DNA from: Streptomyces venezuelae
Lineage (GTDB): Bacteria; Actinomycetota; Actinomycetes; Streptomycetales; Streptomycetaceae
Length of the DNA stretch: 64,000 bases
Assembly: GCF_008642275.1 (NCBI RefSeq)
Contig: NZ_CP029189.1
Coordinates: 2,216,001-2,280,000 of the forward strand
Reading direction: 5' to 3'
The position numbers were made by a program, and so were the translations under genes. A model generated the notes under the pieces. That model was not told where the DNA came from and searched no databases. It saw only the letters and a program-made list of their open reading frames with translations. Position 1 is the stretch's first letter, and every line of letters begins with the position of its first letter. Below, piece after piece: positions 1 through 6,921 of this stretch.

Positions 1-864
1 CTGCCAGGAGTGGGCAACCGGAAGGACGAACACGGGCCGGTTGACGAAACCGCCCTCGTTGTCGCGCAGGATGTCCAGCAGGCGCTCGTGCCAGCCCTGG
101 TACTGGGCGAGCAGGCGCGCGCGTACCGATTCGGTGTCGGCGAGGTCGAGGCCGGCGTGCCAGTCCTGGGGGCCGCGGAAGGTGACGTAGGCGCGGACGT
201 GTCCGTTGCTGTTGCGCTGGAGCACCAGGCTGCGGCGGCCCGCCTTGGCCGACATGGTGCCGCGACCGACCAGCTGGGCGATGCCGGGGTGCCGGTGGTC
301 GACGTCGTCGAAGTGGGCTTCCACCATCGTGACACCGGAGTAGGAGGGTTGGGCGTCGCTGAGCGCGGGGCGCACCCGCGACCAGGCGCCATCGGCGCCG
401 ATGACCAGGTCGAAGTCCTCGCCGGTGTGGCCGTCGTGGTGCAGGCGGGCCATGCCGCGGGGGAGCGGGGTGACGGCCCTCACCGAGTGGCCCCAGCGGA
501 CCGTGCCAGGGGCGAGGGAGTCCAACAGGAGCCCGCGCAGCTCGCCGCGGTCGATCTCGGGCCTGCTCAGATCGTCCGCGCCGGCCCGGTCGTGGCGCAT
601 CAGGGTCGCGTGGCGGTCGTACAGGCGCCACTCCTGACCTTCGGGCCGGGACAGGGTGAGGAATCGGTCCAGCAGTCCGGCTGCGCGCAGGGCTGCCTGG
701 CCGGTGGCTTCATCGATGTCGAGAGTGCCGCCCTGCGAGCGGGAGTGGGGGTCGGGCTCGCTCTCGAAGACCGTGACCGGCACTCCGTGCTGCTGGAGGA
801 CGCGAGCGCAGACGAGGCCGCCCAGGCCTGCGCCGACGACTGCGATGCGAGGGGTGGTGGACAT
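1..864 (-). CDS. FAD-dependent monooxygenase (partial, 3' end outside window)
   Basis: Reads leftward from an ATG at 864 and stays open to the window edge, giving 288 codons. The protein begins with a Rossmann FAD-binding motif (VVGAGLGGLVCARVL, about residues 9-23). Near residue 155 it has the second FAD/NADPH contact, LVIGADGAWSRVR, typical of the PHBH/TetX class. Such flavoproteins hydroxylate small aromatic or polyketide-like substrates with NAD(P)H and O2 and usually have 370-400 residues, so about 90-110 C-terminal residues are missing. It is divergent from a TetR gene across a 233-bp gap with a strong dyad, which suggests substrate-induced control. The substrate cannot be told from sequence. 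Confidence 0.88.
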   Translation of the reverse strand, partial: MSTTPRIAVVGAGLGGLVCARVLQQHGVPVTVFESEPDPHSRSQGGTLDIDEATGQAALRAAGLLDRFLTLSRPEGQEWRLYDRHATLMRHDRAGADDLSRPEIDRGELRGLLLDSLAPGTVRWGHSVRAVTPLPRGMARLHHDGHTGEDFDLVIGADGAWSRVRPALSDAQPSYSGVTMVEAHFDDVDHRHPGIAQLVGRGTMSAKAGRRSLVLQRNSNGHVRAYVTFRGPQDWHAGLDLADTESVRARLLAQYQGWHERLLDILRDNEGGFVNRPVFVLPVAHSWQ

Positions 865-1039
865 GAGGGTCACGCTCCGTTCGATGGTCGAAGAGGGTGC
901 TGGTCGTGACGTTGACGCCCGGATCCGGGCATGACGATCAGCCGTTCCGATGCGGATCGCGCCCCGGGAGCCGACGGCTGAGAGCCGGTCAGGCGTGCCT
1001 GATCACAGAAGCACAGCCGCCACAAAAGTACAACCGCTC

Positions 1040-1069
1040 CGATTTTCAAGCCGATCGCCTTTGCAATCG
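1040..1069. promoter_or_regulatory. Candidate TetR operator (30-bp dyad)
   Basis: An inverted repeat with 11 of 15 matching positions per arm, centred on CGATCG at 1052-1057. The outer half-sites are CGATT-N3-AAG and CTT-N3-AATCG. It lies 28 bp before the TetR start, in the gap shared with the divergent monooxygenase. This is the usual place for autoregulation by a TetR repressor. Binding is inferred. Confidence 0.5.
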
Positions 1070-1085
1070 AATCAGCTCAAGGGGC

Positions 1086-1091
1086 TACGAT
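1086..1091 (+). promoter_or_regulatory. -10 box of a leaderless tetR promoter
   Basis: TACGAT fits the TANNNT -10 consensus and ends 6 nt before the ATG at 1098, so transcription probably starts at or next to the start codon. There is no convincing separate ribosome binding site. Confidence 0.4.
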
Positions 1092-1097
1092 GGGGGC

Positions 1098-1703
1098 ATG
1101 GCCGAGATGACGACAGGACGCCGGGAACGCAAGAAGGCCCGGACCAGGCAAGCCCTGGCGGATGCCGCAGTGCGGCTGTTCACCGAGCGCGGCTTCGACG
1201 ACGTCGGCGTGCGCGAGGTGGCAGAGGCGGCCGACGTCTCGCTGAGCACGCTCTTCAAGCACTTCCCCAGCAAGGAAGCCCTCGTCTTCGACCTGGACGA
1301 GGACGTCGAGAGCGCACTGGTCGCCGCCGTACGCGACCGGGCCCCCGGTCAGCCCGTGCTGCACGCCCTGCGCGACCACATGGTGCACGCCCGTACCGCC
1401 GTGCGGACCGACGACCCCACTTTCGTCCTCGTCGAAACCACCCCGGCGCTGCGGGACTACGCCCGGCGCATGTGGTCGCGTCACGAGAAGACACTGGCCG
1501 CCGCCCTCGCCGAGGCCACCGGGCTCGCCCCGGAAGACCCCGCCGTCACCGGCTTGGCACGCTTCGCCCTGGAAGCCCCGAGCCTCGTCCGCGCGAGCGA
1601 GGACCCGGCCCGGACCATGCACGAGGTGTTCGCCCTCCTGGAAAACGGCTGGGCCACGACCCCCCTGGCACGACAGGAGGTCCGCCCCGGCCGGGACGGG
1701 TGA
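1098..1703 (+). CDS. TetR family transcriptional regulator
   Basis: 201 residues. The N-terminal HTH (about residues 10-57) is classic TetR: RQALADAAVRLFTERGF, then a recognition helix region VSLSTLFKHFPSKEAL. The C-terminal ligand-binding half is divergent, as is normal in the family. The start at 1098 places the HTH at the usual distance from the N-terminus; an upstream in-frame extension begins in non-coding sequence. Its divergent position next to an FAD monooxygenase suggests that it represses that gene and itself through the 1040-1069 dyad. The DUF389 gene downstream is 104 bp away and may be read from the same transcript. The ligand is unknown. Confidence 0.92.
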   Translation: MAEMTTGRRERKKARTRQALADAAVRLFTERGFDDVGVREVAEAADVSLSTLFKHFPSKEALVFDLDEDVESALVAAVRDRAPGQPVLHALRDHMVHARTAVRTDDPTFVLVETTPALRDYARRMWSRHEKTLAAALAEATGLAPEDPAVTGLARFALEAPSLVRASEDPARTMHEVFALLENGWATTPLARQEVRPGRDG

Positions 1704-1807
1704 CCGCTACCAGGAACGGAGCGGACGCTCGTGGCGGCGTCGGCCCGCGGGGCGGGGCGGTCGTGTTGCTGCGACGGCGCGGGGATCCCGGTCCGGATAC
1801 TGGGCAG

Positions 1808-2818
1808 ATGCCCATGCCCGGCCGGCTTCGCGACAGGATCCTGCCCGACCACAAGCGACGCTCCCTGGAAGACCTCCAGGAGGACCTCGACCTCTCGTCG
1901 GGCGACAGCCGGGCGAAGCAGTCGGCGTTCTGGACGATGCTCACGCTGTCCTCCGTGATCGCCGCGTGCGGGGTCCTCACGGACTCCACCGCCACCGTCA
2001 TCGGCGCGATGATCATCGCTCCGCTCTCCACACCGATCATGGGGATCGCCCTCGGCGCCGTGCAGCGCCGCCGCTCCACGGCCCTCGCGTTCGTGGCGCT
2101 CGGCGGCCTGCTGGTGCTCCTGATCGGCGCGGCGGCCTCTCTGGTGGTGCCCGCCTCCTACGACCTCCTGTCGGACAGCCAGATCTCCAGCCGGACCTCC
2201 CCCGGGCTCCTCGACCTGATCGCCGCTCTGGCCACGGGCTTCGCCAGCGCCGTGGCACTGTCCCGCAAGGACGTCGCCGCGGTCCTGCCGGGGGTCGCGA
2301 TCGCGATCTCCCTGGTGCCGCCGCTCGTGGTGACGGGCGTGTGCGCCGGCCAGACCTCGTGGTGGCTCGCACTGGGCGCGCTGGTGCTCTTCGTGTCCAA
2401 CCTCCTCGCCATGGTCTTCGCGGGCATGGTGGTGTTCGCCGCCCTCGGGTACACGCGGGCCGCCGGACGACCCGGCCGGGCCGGGGCCTCCCGCCGCGCC
2501 TACGTGATGCTCGGGCTGCTGTTCGCCGCGGTCCTGCTGCCGCTGGGCGCGGACACCGTGACCACCGTCCTGCTGAACGCGTGGACCTCGCGGACCTGGA
2601 GCGCCGCGGAGCGCTGGCTCTCGGCCAGTCCGGGTGCGGCGGTCACCGGGGTCGACGCGCAGTCCAGGACCTTCTACGTCCACGTGCGCAGCCCCGGCGA
2701 CCTCCCGCCGATCAGGGACCTGCTCCGCGACCTCGAAGGGCAGGTGCCCGACGGCCTTCCCATCGTGGTCGACGCCACCCGCGGGCAGCAGATCGTCGCC
2801 GGTAAGGTGGGAGACTGA
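1808..2818 (+). CDS. DUF389 domain membrane protein
   Basis: 336 residues. A short charged N-terminus is followed by a hydrophobic DUF389 core of about six membrane spans (about residues 40-260) containing the family motif TVIGAMIIAPLSTPIMGIALG. After this comes a soluble C-terminal tail of about 75 residues. The start is ATG 1808; upstream in-frame codons are low-complexity. DUF389 proteins are inner-membrane proteins of unknown function, some annotated as hydrophobic transport-like proteins. It lies in the same direction as tetR, but the spacing does not prove an operon. The family call is firm and the function is not known. Confidence 0.85.
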   Translation: MPMPGRLRDRILPDHKRRSLEDLQEDLDLSSGDSRAKQSAFWTMLTLSSVIAACGVLTDSTATVIGAMIIAPLSTPIMGIALGAVQRRRSTALAFVALGGLLVLLIGAAASLVVPASYDLLSDSQISSRTSPGLLDLIAALATGFASAVALSRKDVAAVLPGVAIAISLVPPLVVTGVCAGQTSWWLALGALVLFVSNLLAMVFAGMVVFAALGYTRAAGRPGRAGASRRAYVMLGLLFAAVLLPLGADTVTTVLLNAWTSRTWSAAERWLSASPGAAVTGVDAQSRTFYVHVRSPGDLPPIRDLLRDLEGQVPDGLPIVVDATRGQQIVAGKVGD

Positions 2819-2964
2819 CCGGCCGCCGGGGGCGGTCGTGACGGCGCCGGCACCGCCCGGCCCGCTGCCCCGAGGTCCCCTGTCGTACTCAGGGGGGACC
2901 GGAGGCGCCGAAGACCGTCCCGAGGGATGATCGGAGCCGGGAACGCATCTGGCAGACTCTGCCC

Positions 2965-3855
2965 ATGGGTGAATCGAGCGTGAAGACACTGGAAACCCGG
3001 ACGGACGTCTCATCACCCACCGTGGTCGAGACCGAGACCCGTCCGGAGCTTGAGCGCACCCTTCTCTCCCGGTTGCGTGCCCCGCGCCGGCCCCGGATCT
3101 GGTTCGAGGTGCTGCTCATCGCGGTCAGCTACTGGATCTACTCGCTGATCCGCAACGCGGTGCCCGAGCAGAAGGCGGCGGCCCTCGCCAACGCGGACTG
3201 GATCTGGAGCGCCGAGCGGACCCTCGGGATCGCCGTCGAGCAGTCGGTCAACCACGCGGTCAACTCCGTGACGTGGCTGATCGTGGGCATGAACTACTAC
3301 TACGCCACGCTCCACTTCGTCGTGACGATCGGCGTGCTGGTCTGGATCTACCGTTTCCATCCGGGGCGGTACGCCGCCACGCGTCTGGTGCTCTTCGCCA
3401 CGACGGGCGTCGCCCTGGTCGGCTACTACTGCTACCCGCTCGCGCCGCCCCGGCTGATGAACGGGCAGAACTTCATCGACACCGTGCTGGTGCACCACAC
3501 CTGGGGCTCCATGGCCTCCGGCAACCTCAAGCAGATGTCGAACCAGTACGCCGCGATGCCGTCCATGCACATAGGGTGGTCGCTCTGGTGCGGCCTGACG
3601 ATCTTCGCGGTCGCCTCGGCCCCCTGGGCCCGCATCCTCGGCCTGCTCTACCCCACGGCGACCCTCGTCGTCATCGTGGCCACCGCCAACCACTTCTGGC
3701 TCGACGCCGTGGGCGGCATGATCTGCCTGGCCTTCGGCTACACGGTCTCGCGGTCCTGGTACGGCTCCTTCGCCCACCGCCTGCCCCGCCACCCCGAGCA
3801 CGCGGGTCCGCACCCGGCCGCGGAACTGCTGAGCCGGGTCCGAACCCGCGCCTGA
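2965..3855 (+). CDS. PAP2 / inositolphosphotransferase-like membrane enzyme
   Basis: 296 residues. A cytoplasmic N-terminus of about 50 residues precedes five or six predicted membrane spans. The PAP2 catalytic motifs are present: PSMHIGWSLW (second motif, with the catalytic His) and ANHFWLDAVGG (third motif, with His and Asp). This spacing is that of the PAP2_3 / Aur1-IPC synthase-like branch, which transfers or removes phospho-head groups of lipids at the outer membrane face. It converges on the phospholipase C gene with only 27 bp between them. Two lipid head-group enzymes side by side suggest membrane lipid turnover. The exact lipid substrate is not determinable. Confidence 0.85.
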   Translation: MGESSVKTLETRTDVSSPTVVETETRPELERTLLSRLRAPRRPRIWFEVLLIAVSYWIYSLIRNAVPEQKAAALANADWIWSAERTLGIAVEQSVNHAVNSVTWLIVGMNYYYATLHFVVTIGVLVWIYRFHPGRYAATRLVLFATTGVALVGYYCYPLAPPRLMNGQNFIDTVLVHHTWGSMASGNLKQMSNQYAAMPSMHIGWSLWCGLTIFAVASAPWARILGLLYPTATLVVIVATANHFWLDAVGGMICLAFGYTVSRSWYGSFAHRLPRHPEHAGPHPAAELLSRVRTRA

Positions 3856-3882
3856 GGCTGCTGCCGCCCGCGGGTCAGGCGG

Positions 3883-5952
3883 TCAGGACGACTGGTTCGT
3901 CAGGATCGCCGGGTCCGACAGGCCGGCCGCGCCGGTCTCGACCTTGCCGGCGAAGCGGCGCCCGAAGTCCGCGGACCCGGACGCGGTGACCGTCACGTCG
4001 TACCAGCGTCGGGTGTTCTTCAGGGAGACGCTGTACGTGGCGGTGGCGCCCCTGGCGACCGTGAGGCGCTTGGGGCCGCCGCCGTAGGCGTTGGTGACGG
4101 TGAGCGTCGCGGTCGACGCCCCGGCGTTGGTGAGGGTGAGGTCCAGGTTGCCCGTGCCCGCGTTGTGGCGGGCGGTGACCTCGGGACCCGCGGTGGTGCC
4201 CGGGTTGCGGAAGCCGCGCAGGAAGCCGTTGGGGCCGTGGACGGTCAGGTCGGTGACGCCGGCGGAGTAGCGGGTGTTCCAGGTGTCCGAGATCGACTTG
4301 CCCGCCTCGGTGGTGTACGTCCAGGGGGCGTCGGTCCGGTTGGCCGCGGTGACGTAGAACTGCGCGCCCAGCTCCGGACCGCCGCTGAAGGTCAGCCTGA
4401 ACTTGCCCTCGCCGGTCAGCGCGGCGCCGTCCACGTACGGGGCGTACCCCAGCGGACGGGTCGGGCACAGGCCCTTCTCCTGGCGCGGCATGCTCCCCAC
4501 CGCCGGCGGGGTGGCCCGGAAGTCGGGGTGGCGCTCGCGGTCCTGCGGCTCCCAGGCACCGGTGTCGGGCAGCGACACCGTGCCCGTGTCCCGGCGGGCG
4601 AAGTCGAAGGCCGAGGTCAGGTCACCGCAGACGGCTCGGCGCCAGGGCGAGATGTTGGGCTCGTGCACACCGAAGCGCTTCTCCATGAAGCGGATCACGG
4701 AGGTGTGGTCGAAGGTCTCGGAGCAGGAGTAGCCGCCGGTGCTCCACGGCGAGACGACCAGCATCGGGACGCGCGGGCCGAGCCCGTACGGTCCGGCGAC
4801 GTAGCCGGCCTTGCCGGGGAAGACGTCGAGGGCGGTCGGCGTGGTCGACAGGCCCTGGTTCGCGTCCGCCGGGGCGTACGGCGGGACGACGTGGTCGAAG
4901 AAGCCGTCGTTCTCGTCGTAGGTGATGAACAGCGCGGTACGGGCCCACACGTCGGGGTTGGAGGTCAGCGCGTCCAGCACCTGCGCGATGTACCAGGCGC
5001 CGAAGTTGGACGGCCAGTTGGAGTGCTCGCTGAAGGCCTCGGGGGCGGCGATCCAGGACACCTTCGGCAGGGTGCCGGCGGCGACGTCCGCGCGCAGCCG
5101 GTCGAAGTAGCCCTCGCCGGCCTTGGCGTTCGTGCCGGTGCGGGCCTTGTCGTGGAGCGGGTCGCCGGGCTGGGCGCCCCGGTACTTGTTGAAGTAGAGC
5201 AGCGAGTTGTCGCCGTAGTTGCCGCGGAACGCGTCGTTGATCCAGCCCCAGGATCCGGCGGCGTCCAGGCCGTCGCCGATGTCCTGGTAGACCTTCCAGG
5301 AGATGCCCGCCGCCTCCAGGCGCTCCGGGTAGGTGGTCCAGTCGTAGCCGGCCTCGGCGTTGTTGAGGACCGGGCCGCCGCCCTTGCCGTCGTTGCCAGT
5401 GTGGCCCGACCAGAGGTAGTAGCGGTTGGGGTCGGTCGAACCGATGAAGGAGCAGTGGTAGGCGTCGCAGAGGGTGAACGTGTCGGCGAGGGCGTAGTGG
5501 AACGGGATGTCGTCGCGCGTCAGGTACGCCATGGTGGCCGGCGTCTTGGCGGGCACCCAGTTGTCGTACTTGCCCTTGTTGAAGGCGCTCTGTCCGCCGG
5601 CCCAGTCGTGGTTGAGGCCCTGGAGGTACTCCATGCCGAGGTCGTCGGACGGCGGGCGGAAGGGCAGCGTCTCCTTGCCCGCGTTGTCGGCCTGGTGCCA
5701 GACGGACTTGCCGCTGGGCAGGGTCACCGGGCGCGAGTCGCCGAAGCCGCGGACTCCGCGCAGCGCGCCGTAGTAGTGGTCGAAGGAACGATTCTCCTGC
5801 ATGAGGACCACGATGTGCTCGACATCGGCGATGGTCCCGGTGGTCCCCTGCGCCGGGATGGCGGCGGCGCGCGCGATGCTCTCGTTGAGCAGGCTCAGGG
5901 CGGCGGCGCCACCGGTGAGCTGCAGGAAACGGCGGCGGTTGAGTTCTGCCAT
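3883..5952 (-). CDS. Phosphocholine-type phospholipase C, Tat-exported
   Basis: 689 residues. The N-terminus has a twin-arginine signal (LNRRRFLQLTGGAAAL), followed by the phosphoesterase domain (PF04185 type) with VVLMQENRSFDHYYG near residue 45 and downstream acidic metal ligands. Two C-terminal beta-rich domains of the bacterial phospholipase C family follow (about residues 480-689). The enzyme is predicted to cleave phospholipid head groups outside the cell to yield diacylglycerol and a phospho-alcohol, and so can scavenge phosphate. The start at 5952 puts the Tat motif near the N-terminus; a 34-codon upstream extension is not protein-like. A PHO-box-like repeat lies 79 bp upstream. Full length for the family. 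Confidence 0.93.
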   Translation of the reverse strand: MAELNRRRFLQLTGGAAALSLLNESIARAAAIPAQGTTGTIADVEHIVVLMQENRSFDHYYGALRGVRGFGDSRPVTLPSGKSVWHQADNAGKETLPFRPPSDDLGMEYLQGLNHDWAGGQSAFNKGKYDNWVPAKTPATMAYLTRDDIPFHYALADTFTLCDAYHCSFIGSTDPNRYYLWSGHTGNDGKGGGPVLNNAEAGYDWTTYPERLEAAGISWKVYQDIGDGLDAAGSWGWINDAFRGNYGDNSLLYFNKYRGAQPGDPLHDKARTGTNAKAGEGYFDRLRADVAAGTLPKVSWIAAPEAFSEHSNWPSNFGAWYIAQVLDALTSNPDVWARTALFITYDENDGFFDHVVPPYAPADANQGLSTTPTALDVFPGKAGYVAGPYGLGPRVPMLVVSPWSTGGYSCSETFDHTSVIRFMEKRFGVHEPNISPWRRAVCGDLTSAFDFARRDTGTVSLPDTGAWEPQDRERHPDFRATPPAVGSMPRQEKGLCPTRPLGYAPYVDGAALTGEGKFRLTFSGGPELGAQFYVTAANRTDAPWTYTTEAGKSISDTWNTRYSAGVTDLTVHGPNGFLRGFRNPGTTAGPEVTARHNAGTGNLDLTLTNAGASTATLTVTNAYGGGPKRLTVARGATATYSVSLKNTRRWYDVTVTASGSADFGRRFAGKVETGAAGLSDPAILTNQSS

Positions 5953-6030
5953 GGCGAGAGACCTCTGCTCTGTCGAGGGGGTGGTGGAGCGCACCCAAGG
6001 ACAGCGCGCCCGGAGTACCGGAGAGGGAGC

Positions 6031-6063
6031 CCGGCGTGACGGCAGCGGGTACACCGGGCGAAC
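6031..6063 (-). promoter_or_regulatory. Candidate PHO box (PhoP operator) before phospholipase C
   Basis: On the minus strand three consecutive 11-nt units read GTTCGCCCGGT, GTACCCGCTGC and CGTCACGCCGG. Streptomyces PhoP sites are 11-nt direct repeats around GTTCACC. The first unit matches 6 of 7 core bases and the next two about 4 of 7. A phosphate-scavenging phospholipase is a sensible PhoP target. Inference from sequence only. Confidence 0.4.
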
Positions 6064-6069
6064 GGCAGG

Positions 6070-6578
6070 CTATGGGGGTGTCAACGACCGCTCGTACGCG
6101 ACCTGGACGAGGGGGTTCCCGTCGCCGAAGTCGTGGGTGCGCGCGGTGCCGCTCTCGGTGAACCCGCACTTGGTGTAGAAGCGGCGGGACTGCGGGGTGT
6201 CGCGCAGCGTCCACAGGTGCGTGCGGGCGAACCCGTCGTCGCGCAGGTGCCGGAGCGTCTGCGTCATGAGCGCGGCGGCGAGGCCGCTGCCCCAGCTGTC
6301 GGGTGGCTGTAGAAGGAGAGGATCTCGGCGGGACCCGGCCCGGCCGAGGACGGTCCGAAGGCCGACAGTGCCAGGGGACGTCCGTCGTGTTCGGCCAGGA
6401 GGACCGTGGCGGCGGCTCCCGGCCCGACCCTTTCGTGCCATCGCGTCCGCCTGCTCCGGACGCCGTCCGCGGCGAACTCCGGAGCGAAGAAGGGGGCGTA
6501 GGCCGCCTCCCAGGCCGCGGCGTGGATCTCGCCGAGGACGTCCCCGTCGTACGGGCCTGCGCGCCGGACTGTGAACAT
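6070..6578 (-). pseudogene. GNAT N-acetyltransferase split by a -1 frameshift
   Basis: From ATG 6578 the frame encodes a GNAT N-terminal half (MFTVRRAGPYDGDVLGEIH...) down to FYSHPTA. The C-terminal half continues at once in another frame, beginning SWGSGLAAALM (the acetyl-CoA loop) and ending ERSLTPP at 6070. The total span is 509 nt, one short of a multiple of three. The break is at about 6298-6304, where one extra G would restore HPDSWGSGLA, the normal GNAT sequence. Both halves keep clean coding character, so this is either a very recent mutation or a base-calling error. An intact gene would be about 169 residues. The acetyl acceptor is unknown. Confidence 0.8.
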
Positions 6579-6642
6579 GCCGTCACCGTATCCCGCGTGC
6601 GTTCCCCGGCGCTCGGGAACGTCGGAGCGGGCGCCCGCACGG

Positions 6643-6819
6643 GACCACCGCCTGCGGGAACAGCTGCCGCCCCGGATCCCGGAACTCCGGGACCCGTAGC
6701 CCGTACTCCCCGACCGCGAGATCCATCCCCTCCGCACGTGCGAGGACTGCGACCGCGTCTTCCGCTCCCCCGCCCCCGGCCGGTGCACCGGCTGTGCGGC
6801 GGCAGCGACGGCGGCCTGA
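6643..6819 (+). pseudogene. Possible relic encoding a short CxxC zinc-ribbon C-terminus
   Basis: Within the 343-bp gap before the caspase gene, one plus-strand frame reads DHRLREQLPPRIPELRDP, a TAG at 6697, and then a peptide with TCEDCDRVFRSPAPGRCTGC, ending at TGA 6819. The paired CxxC motifs look like a zinc ribbon, but there is an internal stop and no start. It may be a decayed gene end or chance. The rest of 6579-6921 shows only possible promoter sequence for the next gene. Confidence 0.25.
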
Positions 6820-6921
6820 AGCGCGGTCCGTCTTGGGGATTCGGCTGCCGGAAGCAGACCGGTACTGGTAACTGTGGACACTTCGGGAGACAGTCCTTCT
6901 CGTCGGGCGGGGGTACACGTC

